Assembly (NCBI GenBank): GCA_028284395.1
Contig: JANQRV010000263.1
Location: 1 to 34,469, forward strand
DNA: 34,469 nucleotides
Source: Saprospiraceae bacterium
GTDB taxonomy: Bacteria > Bacteroidota > Bacteroidia > Chitinophagales > Saprospiraceae
Direction of reading: 5' to 3'
Part shown: piece after piece, positions 1 through 8,645 of the stretch
Layout of the letters: every line of letters begins with the position of its first letter
Numbering within the stretch: the first letter of the stretch is position 1
Made by a program: the position numbers and the translations under genes
The notes under the pieces: generated by a model
Databases searched by the model: none
The model's input: the letters and a program-made list of their open reading frames with translations, nothing else
Told to the model about the DNA's origin: nothing

Positions 1-1914
1 GGGCAATCTTTGACGTTGAATAACAACGCATATACAATTACAGGACTACTTAGAAATGTTCCCGAAAACTCTCACTTGCAATTCGACCTCCTGATCTCAA
101 TGGCAACCATTACCCGGGAGCAGCCTAATTTCAACAACCAGTTCGGGAGCAATTTCATGGTCACTTATCTCGTTTTTGACAAGTCTACGGACCCACGAAG
201 TTTTGAGTCCAAAATGCCGGAATTTCTCACCCGCTATATGCCCCCGACGCCCAATAACCCACGAGACATTAACGATGCTTACAAGCTATTTTTCCAACCA
301 TTGCGAGAAGTACACCTGGCTTCCATGGACATTGAGCACGATTATCAGAATTACCGCAAATTTAATGGCGCCTACTTGGATGTTTTCGCACTAGTTGGGG
401 TATTCATATTGCTGATCGCCGGCGTCAATTTCATGAATTTAATTACAGCTCGTGCTTCTCACCGCTGGAAAGAAATCGGTGTTCGCAAATCTGTTGGCGC
501 ACTAAAGTCTCAGCTGTTCGGACAGTTCATCACCGAGTCCATTTTGTTGGGAATGATTGCTTTTGTATTGGCCATCCTCATTGACCTTGCTTTCACACCC
601 ATGCTCAACAATCTGATCGGCCGGGAACTATCCATCGGTTATTTTTTCCAAAATCCATTATTGCTGGCCATTGCCTTTGGAACGACGATCGTACTGGGAT
701 TTCTGGCGGGGATCTACCCCGCTCAATATCTAGCATCCTACGATACGGTTCGGGTATTGAAAGGTGGAGATGTAAAAAATCAGAAATCTGTTTTCAGAAG
801 TTCGCTGGTCGTGCTACAATTTGGGCTGGCCATTGCCATGATCGTAAGTACCATGCTGGTCGTACAACAGTTGTGGTACATGAAAAACAAAGACATAGGT
901 TTCAACAAAGACCACATGCTTTTGGTAGACATGAACGAGGATGCCAACCGGATTTTTGAAACCTTAAAGGGAGAAATCGCCAAGAGTAGCCACGTCAAAG
1001 GCGTGACTGCTTCCGGGCAGCGGATCGGCAATAATTTCCACCAGTGGGGCTTCAAATTGAGAACCGACTCTATCCAGGGCCTTACCCCCAGCAATGTCAA
1101 TGTCGACTATGACTACCTAGATGTTTATGGCATAGAAGTGAAGCAGGGGCGCGGTTTTTCCAAAGAATTCAGTACCGATAACGGCTATGCCTTTGTGATC
1201 AATGAAGCTTTTGCCGATGAGATTGGCCTGACGAATCCGGTTGGAACTGCAGCCGGCCATAGTTGGTACCCTAATGATACGCTCGGTACTATTATCGGTG
1301 TCGTCGAAGATTTCAACTTCAATTCGCTACATTACGATATCAATACCTTAGCGATGGTGGTCCATCCCGATTGGGGATACGACGAGCTGTCCATAAAAAT
1401 CAGCAGCGAAAATGTGCCTGCTGCTATTGCCGACATCGAAAAGACCTGGAACAGTTTGATCCCGAGCTGGCCATTTCAATATTCATTCCTGGACGAACAT
1501 TTTGAAGAACTCTATCGCTCAGATCAACAAATGCAATCAGTAGTTTCTATAATGGCACTTTTAGCCATTTTTATCGCTTGTATGGGCTTGTTCGGTCTTG
1601 CGGCCATCACGACCGAGCGAAAAATAAAAGAAATCGGGATCCGTAAGATACTGGGGGCATCGATGAGTCAGATCATGATCCAGTTGTCTCGCAATTTTGC
1701 CTGGCTCATTCTTTTGGCTTTTCTTTTGTTCAGTCCTTTTACTTATTTCGTAATGCGACGTTGGTTGGAAAGTTTTGCCTATCGCATTGATGTGAATCCA
1801 TTGATCTTTCTAGCTGGTGGGATCGTCGCTTTTGTTATTGCCATCGGAACCATTAGCTACCACACCATTCGTTCGGCGCGGGCCAATCCCGTTGAAGCAC
1901 TGCGTTACGAGTAA
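1..1914 (+). CDS. ABC transporter permease, MacB/FtsX type (5' partial)
   Basis: The reading frame is open to the first base of the window, so the N-terminus, including the first membrane segment, is missing. What remains (about 637 residues) is the end of a MacB-like periplasmic core domain, a first FtsX domain with four-helix permease character (motif KEIGVRKSVGA, around residues 155-165), a linking segment that starts a second half (helix near residues 265-290), a second periplasmic domain and a C-terminal FtsX domain (KEIGIRKILGAS). It ends ANPVEALRYE, the usual tail of this family in Bacteroidota. Such permeases work with a separate LolD/MacB-type ATPase in export or in mechanical coupling across the envelope. 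No ATPase lies downstream, so any partner is upstream or elsewhere. It is a paralogue of the permease at 29904-32555. The substrate cannot be told from the sequence. Family assignment is firm. Confidence 0.93.
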   Translation, partial: GQSLTLNNNAYTITGLLRNVPENSHLQFDLLISMATITREQPNFNNQFGSNFMVTYLVFDKSTDPRSFESKMPEFLTRYMPPTPNNPRDINDAYKLFFQPLREVHLASMDIEHDYQNYRKFNGAYLDVFALVGVFILLIAGVNFMNLITARASHRWKEIGVRKSVGALKSQLFGQFITESILLGMIAFVLAILIDLAFTPMLNNLIGRELSIGYFFQNPLLLAIAFGTTIVLGFLAGIYPAQYLASYDTVRVLKGGDVKNQKSVFRSSLVVLQFGLAIAMIVSTMLVVQQLWYMKNKDIGFNKDHMLLVDMNEDANRIFETLKGEIAKSSHVKGVTASGQRIGNNFHQWGFKLRTDSIQGLTPSNVNVDYDYLDVYGIEVKQGRGFSKEFSTDNGYAFVINEAFADEIGLTNPVGTAAGHSWYPNDTLGTIIGVVEDFNFNSLHYDINTLAMVVHPDWGYDELSIKISSENVPAAIADIEKTWNSLIPSWPFQYSFLDEHFEELYRSDQQMQSVVSIMALLAIFIACMGLFGLAAITTERKIKEIGIRKILGASMSQIMIQLSRNFAWLILLAFLLFSPFTYFVMRRWLESFAYRIDVNPLIFLAGGIVAFVIAIGTISYHTIRSARANPVEALRYE

Positions 1915-2030
1915 TTGCTTGCCATTAAACATAAAAATGCAACATTTGTCCAAAGGTTTGAAATATAATTCCAAGCAAACCTTTGGGTGCCTTCTTATAT
2001 TTGTCTCAACGTTAACAAAAGAAATTTTCG

Positions 2031-2129
2031 ATGAAGGCCCCAAATTACCAAATGCCTATAAGCCCCAATCCCATGCTTCCAATTATTTTTCCAAATCTTC
2101 ATTTTTGCCAGCAGCCAGAAAAGGAATAG
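2031..2129 (+). CDS. possible 32-residue small protein
   Basis: An ATG-started ORF of 32 codons begins MKAPNYQMPISPNP and ends QQPEKE before TAG. It follows an A-rich stretch (gttaacaaaagaaa), which resembles Bacteroidota translation starts, and lies between a -7-like element and a terminator. The protein is rich in proline and asparagine, has one cysteine and no signal peptide or membrane segment. I recognise no family. It may be a real small protein, a leader peptide of an RNA, or chance. Confidence 0.2.
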   Translation: MKAPNYQMPISPNPMLPIIFPNLHFCQQPEKE

Positions 2130-2200
2130 TGTGTTGACAAATGCTGCTAGGTAATACCCGAGTAATCCGTTCTAATATCTTTTAATAGTTGTACTCTACC

Positions 2201-2243
2201 GTCCGCGTGAATGTTTGTAAGCAAAGTTCAGGCGGACTTTTTT
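2201..2243 (+). terminator. Rho-independent terminator
   Basis: Arms GTCCGCGTGAA (2201-2211) and TTCAGGCGGAC (2227-2237) pair over 11 positions with one mismatch around a 15-nt loop, and six T residues follow directly (2238-2243). The orientation is plus. It lies 287 bases beyond the permease stop, which leaves room for an independent small transcript. Confidence 0.8.
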
Positions 2244-2286
2244 GTATAGTAGACAACCAATCTTTCAGTTTGTCCACTTTCTTATG

Positions 2287-4155
2287 CTAACTCTTTTTCC
2301 GGTCTAAGCTGGCCTTTTCCATCATTGGTGATAATGGTGCATTTTTGTCTCGATATGGTTCCATATCGCACAAGATGGTATCCAACAAACGAATGGCATC
2401 GAGAATGTAGGGCCCCTTATTGAGCATGACGCAGTCGGCTCTCTGTGCCATAACAGCATCCGTAATCTCGGCCCGGGAGGGGATGCCCCGCTTTGCGAGG
2501 CTTTCCAATACTTGTGTCGCCCAGATATCCGTCAGGTGTGCAGCCTGACAGAGCGAAAGAATTTCTTCTTGCACCCGCCCGATGTTGTTCCAACCCGTTT
2601 CAACTGCCAAGTCTCCCCGTGCAATCATCACGCCGACCGGATAAAGCTGCATGGCCTCCATCATAATCTCCGTCAATTGATTGAAACCATTCTGGGTTTC
2701 GATCTTTAGAATGAGTCCCAATTTATCTTTGGCCTCAAGTTGCTCCAATTCGCTGATTAGTTCGGCCACATCAGCTGGGCGATTTACAAAGGAGAAATTA
2801 ACGACATCGGCATGCTCCGCAACGAATGGTAGATCCCTTTTATCCTTATCCGTCAGGCCACCAATGGACAGTAGGCTATCCGGAAGATTAATGCCCTTAT
2901 CGGCTCGAAGTCGTGCCCGGCCTCCAGCAGCATGTACCACTTCGATGAGGAGATAAGCTGTTTCCACTTCACGGATCACCCCTTCGATTTTACCATCGTC
3001 GAAAAGAATGCGTTCGCCCACTTGCACTTCGTCAAATATTTCGGGTGCGGTACACGAAACATGCGCCGGCATATCAATAGCTCCGCTCTCATTCAAGACT
3101 GCCGGCTGTCCAAGCATGTCGGCATCTTTATCCAAGCGTAGAAAATCTCCCTTTCGCAAATCTAATGCCATTTCCAAGGGCGGGTACTCCCCTACCCTAA
3201 TGTTGATTTCACTCTCTTTAGTATCCAGACGGAGTTCCATACCCGTCTCCAAAAAAGTGGTTTGCCAACAATGGGCGAGGTAACCACCTTCCTGTTTTTC
3301 CACTAAGTGTATTTTGCGTTTCTTCCCGCGAGCATCTCGGAAGTACAATACTTCGGTATTCGTCAAATGAAGACAGTCTTCCTTAGAAATCGGCAACTGA
3401 ATCAAGTCCGGCTTTTCGACGGGACCCACCCAGATCTCCAAGGGCTTTGTCACTTGGCCATAGAGATTTTTCTCGGGGCGGATCTTTTGAATTTTCGGAC
3501 CACTCTCAATCGCGCCAGTTCGGATCTTTGGCCCCGCCAGATCCATAGCTACCTTGCAGTTCTTTCCCAGTTCTTTAGAAGCGGTACGAACATGGTCAAT
3601 AATCTTCTTCCAAATGGTCGGATCGTCATGAGCACAATTGATTCGGGCACAATTCATTCCTGCCTCAATCATATCGAGGGCCATTTGAGGATTGTGAGCA
3701 GCTTCGGTTGGCATCGTGACCATAATCCTGGCACGTCTGCCTTGTGAACGGTATCCCAACAGTTTTTTGGCATTGCTTTTCAGCTGTTCACTAGCCTTCT
3801 TGATCGACAGCTCTGCTCCATCTACTTGAATGGGTTGTTTGGTAAGTATGGCCTGTAGAATGGCTCGACTGGTCAATAGACTGGCCATGACATGGGACTG
3901 AGATTTGGCCAGTCGTGAAAGTCCCAAGTAACCGAGTTGCTTTTGAATGTCTCTTAGATCACGATTCCGCAATGCCCGATAATGCACCAGATTGGCCAAG
4001 CTTTTGCGGTAACGGGGATGCGCCCTTTCGATTACATCTACGAATGCGATCTCCTGAGCTTCGGCTTCAGCGATGATTTGATTGATCTGGGCAATGACAT
4101 TTTTGATTTTTGTACGCTTACCCGATTCTTTTTTGGTTTTTCTTCCTGCGGTCAT
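2287..4155 (-). CDS. pyruvate kinase-like protein with N-terminal extension
   Basis: The C-terminal two thirds is a pyruvate kinase barrel: VTMP strand, EAGMNCARINCAH, DLAGPKIRTG, LTDKDKRDLPF, SFVNRPADV, catalytic-lysine strand LILKIETQNG, MIARGDLAVE, ATQVLESLAKRGIPSRAE and ITDAVM. Canonical enzymes transfer phosphate from phosphoenolpyruvate to ADP in glycolysis. The architecture differs from housekeeping enzymes in three ways. It has an extension of about 140 lysine/arginine-rich, helical residues before the barrel, an enlarged B-domain region (about 200 residues between GPKIRTG and LTDKDK), and no C-terminal allosteric domain, since it stops about 45 residues after VMLNKGP, which replaces the usual VMLSGET. 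I chose ATG at 4155; an in-frame TTG at 4170 would add five residues. The main active-site motifs are kept, so activity is plausible but unproven. Single gene with its own terminator upstream on the same strand. Confidence 0.85.
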   Translation of the reverse strand: MTAGRKTKKESGKRTKIKNVIAQINQIIAEAEAQEIAFVDVIERAHPRYRKSLANLVHYRALRNRDLRDIQKQLGYLGLSRLAKSQSHVMASLLTSRAILQAILTKQPIQVDGAELSIKKASEQLKSNAKKLLGYRSQGRRARIMVTMPTEAAHNPQMALDMIEAGMNCARINCAHDDPTIWKKIIDHVRTASKELGKNCKVAMDLAGPKIRTGAIESGPKIQKIRPEKNLYGQVTKPLEIWVGPVEKPDLIQLPISKEDCLHLTNTEVLYFRDARGKKRKIHLVEKQEGGYLAHCWQTTFLETGMELRLDTKESEINIRVGEYPPLEMALDLRKGDFLRLDKDADMLGQPAVLNESGAIDMPAHVSCTAPEIFDEVQVGERILFDDGKIEGVIREVETAYLLIEVVHAAGGRARLRADKGINLPDSLLSIGGLTDKDKRDLPFVAEHADVVNFSFVNRPADVAELISELEQLEAKDKLGLILKIETQNGFNQLTEIMMEAMQLYPVGVMIARGDLAVETGWNNIGRVQEEILSLCQAAHLTDIWATQVLESLAKRGIPSRAEITDAVMAQRADCVMLNKGPYILDAIRLLDTILCDMEPYRDKNAPLSPMMEKASLDRKKS

Positions 4156-4235
4156 ACGTTTTGTCGGCAATATTTATGATACTAACTCAACAAACTAAAG
4201 TACAGGAAGATTAATGGACACATCTAAGTTTTTGC

Positions 4236-4272
4236 AAAAAAAAAAACAAAACGGAGTCCATCGGAACCCCGT
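4236..4272 (-). terminator. Rho-independent terminator of the FG-GAP gene
   Basis: Read on the minus strand, arms ACGGGGTTCC and GGACTCCGT (genomic 4251-4272) pair with one wobble and one bulge around a three-base loop. A long T-tract with one interruption follows (A-run at 4236-4250 on the plus strand). It is 44 bases downstream of the FG-GAP gene stop and separates it from the pyruvate-kinase-like gene. Confidence 0.75.
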
Positions 4273-4315
4273 CGAAACCTGTAAATGGAAACACAAAGTA
4301 AGTCCTCCGCCAAGC

Positions 4316-6118
4316 CTATGGTCTGATCATCACTGTACGAGTCATGGTCCTATCTTCGATTTGCAGTACTACTTGGTACATACCGGCGGCCAATCGGCTC
4401 CCAGGTTTTGGAATCGACACAATGGTTTCTCCTTTCCTCAATTTCAATTCCCGCTGAGCCATGGATTGTCCCAGTGTGTCGTACAAAGCGATCGTACCAA
4501 TACCCCATGTAGCAAGGCTGGCGGTAAAATTCAGTCGCACGCGGACTTCTTCCGCAGCCCCGGGGTTTGGAAATACTTCCATGGAAAGGCCGGGAATAGA
4601 CGTTAGTTGGTTTTGATTGCTGGTCGTAGTCCCTTCTGTAATGGTTAGTTTTTGATTGACGAGTACATTGGTCAAGACTTGTTGCGTTCCGGCCGGCCAA
4701 CGAATGAGTAAGCTGTCAATCTGACTCGCGTCTCCCATTCCAAAATGAACAACTAGACTATTTTGCCCTGCGTAGCCGGACTGCGCCGATACTTCCCGAA
4801 GTTGCCAACTTATCTTACCATTGATCGTAGCTTTGACCCGGACTTGAGTGCCAATCGCACTGCGATTTGATTGTACGCCGGTCAATTTCAATGCCAGCCA
4901 GTTATTGTCGTTACCCTGATTCACCATCAGGGTGTTAGGCCTTTCAGTATCCGTATTGTTGTTTTTGCAGTTGGCAACAGCCAGATCCAAAAAGCCGTCA
5001 TTATTCACATCTCCCCACGCCACACCAAAAGAGCAGACACTGGCATTCAAGCCCAATTGGTCGGAAGCATCTACAAAAGTGCCATCCCCTTGATTTTCAT
5101 ATAGGGTATTACGCAATCCCGAACTACAAAAACCATTGGTAACGACGAGATCTAAATCTCCATCATTGTCGTAGTCTCCGAAGGCAGAACCAAAGGTACA
5201 AGTATTGGCATTCACGACTGGATCGTCTGTAATTTCGGCAAAGCTGCCCCCAAAATTTTTGTACAATTGATTGCGTTGGCCTTTAAAAAAAGCTGAATTA
5301 CCAATAAACAAGTCCAGGTCGCCATCATTGTCAATATCACCCCAAGAACCAGTCATTGACCCGAATGTCTTAACAATGATCCCTCCGCGATTGAGCTTTT
5401 CGTAGTTGCCGCCACCAGTACCCAAAAAGATATCATTACTAACATCACTTTCATTCGCTACGAAAAGGTCAGTGATCCCGTCATTATTGAAGTCTCCCCA
5501 GATGGCTCCTCGGCTGGGTTTGGTGTCCTGCACCAGAATGTGATCCGTTACGCGCTCAAACTTGCCATTTTGCAAATTTCTATACAAATAGTTATCCTTT
5601 CCACCACCGCTGTTCGTCACGTATAAATCCAGCCAACCATCATTATCGTAATCCCCGAAAGAAGCAGTCTCCGCGAATGACCCCGTCACCATACCTGCCG
5701 ATGCATTGTACTCCAAATTCCCGTTGCCATTGTTGAGATAGAGCAGATCTTCCGCTCCGTACCAACTGGAAATGATCCCGTCGATGTGCCCATCGTTGTT
5801 GTAGTCCGCAAAACTCGCACCATCCGACGGATTAGAAGCTTTTACAATGGCCATATCCGTAACCTTAATAAACTCGCCGGAGCCGTTATTCAGATAGAGT
5901 AAGTCTGGCTGCCCACCTTCCTTGCCGTTGGAAATGTAAAGATCTTCCCAACCATCATTGTTGAGGTCCAGGAAGTTGACACTGCGGCTGTCAGAAATAT
6001 CTGAAGTAATAGGTCCGGGAAGTACTTTAAGGGCTTGAGCCCTGCCTCCTCCGTGGAAGTTGTGAATCAGGACAAAAATCAAAGATACTTTTAGGAATTG
6101 CTTGATTAGGAAGCTCAT
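4316..6118 (-). CDS. secreted FG-GAP/VCBS repeat protein with ASPIC/UnbV and T9SS sorting domains
   Basis: The 600-residue product starts at the ATG at 6118, followed by a signal peptide (MSFLIKQFLKVSLIFVLI); longer in-frame starts up to 6295 put non-signal sequence in front and were rejected. Seven FG-GAP/VCBS beta-propeller blades follow, each with a calcium-binding loop of the form D-x-N/D-N-D-G-x-x-D (for example FLDLNNDGWEDL, FGDYDNDGWLDL, WGDIDNDGDLDL). Then comes an ASPIC/UnbV domain (LMVNQGNDNNWLALKL to a RWPAGTQQ segment). The last about 80 residues (FPNPGAA, LYDTLGQ, LAAGMYQVVL) form a type A T9SS sorting domain, so the protein should cross the outer membrane and be surface-attached or released. 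Ligand unknown. It is divergent from the LytS/LytTR operon with a 187-bp shared upstream region, so control by that pair is possible but not shown. Confidence 0.92.
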   Translation of the reverse strand: MSFLIKQFLKVSLIFVLIHNFHGGGRAQALKVLPGPITSDISDSRSVNFLDLNNDGWEDLYISNGKEGGQPDLLYLNNGSGEFIKVTDMAIVKASNPSDGASFADYNNDGHIDGIISSWYGAEDLLYLNNGNGNLEYNASAGMVTGSFAETASFGDYDNDGWLDLYVTNSGGGKDNYLYRNLQNGKFERVTDHILVQDTKPSRGAIWGDFNNDGITDLFVANESDVSNDIFLGTGGGNYEKLNRGGIIVKTFGSMTGSWGDIDNDGDLDLFIGNSAFFKGQRNQLYKNFGGSFAEITDDPVVNANTCTFGSAFGDYDNDGDLDLVVTNGFCSSGLRNTLYENQGDGTFVDASDQLGLNASVCSFGVAWGDVNNDGFLDLAVANCKNNNTDTERPNTLMVNQGNDNNWLALKLTGVQSNRSAIGTQVRVKATINGKISWQLREVSAQSGYAGQNSLVVHFGMGDASQIDSLLIRWPAGTQQVLTNVLVNQKLTITEGTTTSNQNQLTSIPGLSMEVFPNPGAAEEVRVRLNFTASLATWGIGTIALYDTLGQSMAQRELKLRKGETIVSIPKPGSRLAAGMYQVVLQIEDRTMTRTVMIRP

Positions 6119-6305
6119 TGTTCTAGGTTTGATCGCTTCCAAAGCTCTGTAAAAGAGAAACAATCGCTGTACATATGATACATAGGGCTTTAAATTGCCG
6201 TTCCAAATCAAGTTTGTACCATCGAATGCCATTCGGCCAAACTTGGCAGTCGTTGAGCCTTGGATTTTGGTCGTTTGAATCAATTGAGGCCACAATCATC
6301 TAAAA

Positions 6306-7394
6306 ATGCCATCTTTGTGCAGGAAGAATTCAACTTGCATGTCCAGCAGCGTATTAAGACACAGTCTCTTCTGGTTTCTATTTATCATGCTCTACGTCAT
6401 CAGAAGCCTTCTATTTGCCGGTCCGTCGGATTTGGCGTACCCTTTTGGCTTTCGCCTGTTGCGGTTCTTCTTCAGTGAGCTTTCTTTTCTTCCCTGGAAA
6501 GCCATTCCATTCTACTTCTTGTTTTACTTTCTGATCCCCAGGCACATTTATCGGAATCGCTACCTGGAAGCTATCGGTTATTTCGTAGTCATCCTATTGA
6601 TCTGTGTACTGGGATATAGATCAATGATCAGTCCGGTTTCGCAGATGATGTACGGAGAAAGTGTGGATTTCAATGTTTACAGCCCTAAGCGTTTGGTCTT
6701 TACCTTGACGGATATCCTGCCGGCTATGGCACTTGCCTCCGCCGTAAAACTTTTGAAGGGCAACCTACTATTCCGACAAAAGGAGGCGATATTACAGCAG
6801 GAAAAATTAAAATCTGAACTCAACTTTTTGAAGGCCCAAACCAACCCCCACTTCTTGTTCAATACCTTCAACAATTTATACGGCCTAGCTAGGAAAAACG
6901 ACCCAAGCACTGCGCCGTCTATTCTCAAGTTATCCAACTTAATGCGCTACATCCTACAAGAGTGCAGTGCCCGCACCATCCCCATCGAGCGTGAGGTTAA
7001 AATCATCGAAGACTACATCGAATTAGAAAAGCTGCGTTACAGTGATCGGCTACACTTACGATTCGGTCAAGAAATCGATGATCGGCGACAAGAAATCGCA
7101 CCATTGATTCTTTTGCCTTTCATAGAAAATGCATTCAAGCACGGTGCCAGCGAAACCCGGCTGGACACTTTCATTAATATTCAACTTCAGCTGAAAGACG
7201 GTCATCTGCAATTCGCAATCGAGAACACCTTCGACGGAGTCATAGAAAGACTAAAAGATGGAGTTGGGCTAAGCAACGTCCAACGTCAGCTCGAATTGAT
7301 CTACGGTCAAAATCACACGCTTGAAATTGCAACTTCGAAGGACCTTTTCTGCGTCCGATTATTGATTCAACTCAATCGTTCCAATGGCTGGTAA
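6306..7394 (+). CDS. LytS-type sensor histidine kinase (His_kinase family)
   Basis: The 362-residue protein has an N-terminal sensor region with hydrophobic segments near residues 20-38, 62-78 and 88-105 plus one near 130-148, then a coiled linker. The His_kinase (PF06580-type) core follows, with the phospho-accepting histidine in QTNPHFLFNTFNNL (His182), an N-box LLPFIENAFKHG (271-280) and a glycine-rich GVGLSNVQRQL near 319-329. This family autophosphorylates and passes the phosphate to a LytTR regulator. Its stop overlaps the next gene by 11 bases, so the two are translationally coupled. No extracytoplasmic binding domain is recognisable, so the signal is unknown. The start ATG lies only 187 bases from the divergent FG-GAP gene. 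Confidence 0.95.
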   Translation: MPSLCRKNSTCMSSSVLRHSLFWFLFIMLYVIRSLLFAGPSDLAYPFGFRLLRFFFSELSFLPWKAIPFYFLFYFLIPRHIYRNRYLEAIGYFVVILLICVLGYRSMISPVSQMMYGESVDFNVYSPKRLVFTLTDILPAMALASAVKLLKGNLLFRQKEAILQQEKLKSELNFLKAQTNPHFLFNTFNNLYGLARKNDPSTAPSILKLSNLMRYILQECSARTIPIEREVKIIEDYIELEKLRYSDRLHLRFGQEIDDRRQEIAPLILLPFIENAFKHGASETRLDTFINIQLQLKDGHLQFAIENTFDGVIERLKDGVGLSNVQRQLELIYGQNHTLEIATSKDLFCVRLLIQLNRSNGW

Positions 7395-8097
7395 ACAACT
7401 TACATGTTTGATCATCGAAGATGAACCCATCGCTGCAGAAGTGCTGGAAGACTACATTCATCAAGTCCCTTTCTTGAATTTAAAGGATATCTGTAGCGAT
7501 GCCATTTTTGCTTTGGAAAAATTGCGGGAAACGCCCATCGATGTCCTATTTCTGGACATTCATCTACCCAAACTCAAAGGCTTGGACTTTCTTAGGAGTA
7601 TCCAGCAACCGCCACAAACCATTCTCACTACGGCCTACGATCAATATGCTTTGGACGCCTTTGAAGTGAATGTAGTGGATTACCTACTCAAGCCCATTGA
7701 GTTTTCTAGGTTTTTGAAAGCCGTCAATAAATTGCAACGACCGGATGGTTACGTCGTAAAAAGCACAGTCGCGACCAACAATTCGACTGAACGCCCTTTT
7801 CACTTTTTCAATGTCAATAAAAGGATGATCAAGGTGTATTTCGACGAAGTCTACTACATTGAAAGTTTAAAGGACTACTCGCGTATTGTGACCAAAGATG
7901 GACACGTAGTTACCCGGGGGCAGATCCACGAAATGGAAACCTTCTTTCCACCCGAAGCGTTCTTGCGAATCCATCGCTCCTATATTGTTTCCATTGAAAA
8001 AATCAAGGCCTATTCAGCGGTGGAAGTGCAGGTAGGCGACAAGGTGCTACCCATTGGCAGGAGCTATAAGGGCCTGGTATCAAGAGTTTTGAGTTAA
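7384..8097 (+). CDS. LytTR-type response regulator
   Basis: The 237-residue protein has an N-terminal receiver domain with acidic pocket IIEDEP (Glu12, Asp13), phospho-acceptor Asp58 in LFLDIHLP, the switch threonine in LTTAY and Lys103 in LLKPIEF. A C-terminal LytTR DNA-binding domain follows (about 135-237; FFNVNKRMIKVYFDEVYYIES, split here as FFNVNKRMIK and YFDEVYYIES, then LRIHRSYIVS and LPIGRSYKG). LytTR proteins bind short direct repeats near promoters. It overlaps the kinase gene by 11 bases and is its obvious partner. Genes it controls cannot be deduced; the divergent FG-GAP gene is the nearest candidate. It converges on the gene at 8118-8522 with only 20 bases between stops and no evident terminator hairpin. 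Confidence 0.95.
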   Translation: MAGKQLTCLIIEDEPIAAEVLEDYIHQVPFLNLKDICSDAIFALEKLRETPIDVLFLDIHLPKLKGLDFLRSIQQPPQTILTTAYDQYALDAFEVNVVDYLLKPIEFSRFLKAVNKLQRPDGYVVKSTVATNNSTERPFHFFNVNKRMIKVYFDEVYYIESLKDYSRIVTKDGHVVTRGQIHEMETFFPPEAFLRIHRSYIVSIEKIKAYSAVEVQVGDKVLPIGRSYKGLVSRVLS

Positions 8098-8117
8098 ATA
8101 AGTAATTCTGAAAATAT

Positions 8118-8522
8118 TCATCTACCGACCCCATGGTTTCGCCCCTTCTGTTCCGCTTTTCGGAGATCCATATCTCTGACGGCAAGTTGAGTTCTTTCTT
8201 CTAAGTGAACCAATTTACGATTGAGCAAATAGAAGGCATAAGATAAAGCAAACCACTTAACCTCGGTCGTGCTCCGGTATAGATATTTGCTTTGGATACT
8301 GATCGGCCCGACAATCGAAAATCGGTAGCGGTAGCGATTGCCCCGGTGATACTTAAAGGTCGTGATTTCAAAACCAAAATGTTTGAAATACTGAACGAGT
8401 TGATCCGGGTTGCGCATAGAAACTTTCCAGTCTTTTTGTTCCTGACTTTGAAAGTACTCTAGACAGTGAGCATAAGCCAGGCGATTCTCTGATTTCACTT
8501 TTGCGAACCAGGATTTGTTCAT
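8118..8522 (-). CDS. conserved-looking hypothetical protein, 134 residues
   Basis: An ATG-started ORF encodes a basic, aromatic-rich soluble protein starting MNKSWFAKVKSENRLAYAH. It contains a predicted alpha/beta stretch (YFKHFGFEITTFKYHRG, YRYRFSIVGP) and a helix WFALSYAFYLLNRKLVHLEE. No signal peptide, membrane segment or cysteine motif is present. I do not recognise a family. Composition and length are those of a real protein rather than an antisense shadow, since no other gene occupies this stretch. It is divergent from 8646-8951 (123 bases between starts), and the two could share a control region. Confidence 0.6.
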   Translation of the reverse strand: MNKSWFAKVKSENRLAYAHCLEYFQSQEQKDWKVSMRNPDQLVQYFKHFGFEITTFKYHRGNRYRYRFSIVGPISIQSKYLYRSTTEVKWFALSYAFYLLNRKLVHLEERTQLAVRDMDLRKAEQKGRNHGVGR

Positions 8523-8645
8523 TTCCTCATAGTTTGGGGCAATTTACAAACTTTTTGTGTCACCTTTTACCAGCATCCGGTTTTCTACTGATTTTTGTTT
8601 TGTAGTTACTATATTTATCGGGAACACCGTAAAAGCCTTGCAATC

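Larger units (their letters stand above)
1915..2286. other. 372-bp intergenic region, possible small transcript
   Basis: No long gene lies between the permease stop and the pyruvate-kinase-like stop. The region holds a match to the Bacteroidota -7 element TAnnTTTG (TATATTTG at 1996-2003) without a well-spaced TTTG upstream, a 32-codon ORF (2031-2129), and a strong plus-strand terminator (2201-2243). Together they would define a transcript of roughly 230 nt. This reading is an inference. The terminator alone could instead end the permease mRNA. Confidence 0.35.

Noticed and set aside
3307..3747. 146-codon plus-strand ORF opposite the pyruvate-kinase-like gene
   Set aside because: It is antisense to the barrel-coding part with conserved motifs and has no features of its own.
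6119..6295. N-terminal extension of the FG-GAP protein up to 6295
   Set aside because: It would bury the signal peptide behind 59 residues; ATG 6118 gives a normal exported protein.
8594..8617. Promoter TTTG plus TATATTTA before the 101-residue gene
   Set aside because: Boxes resemble the consensus but are separated by only about 12 bases, too short for the usual Bacteroidota spacing.
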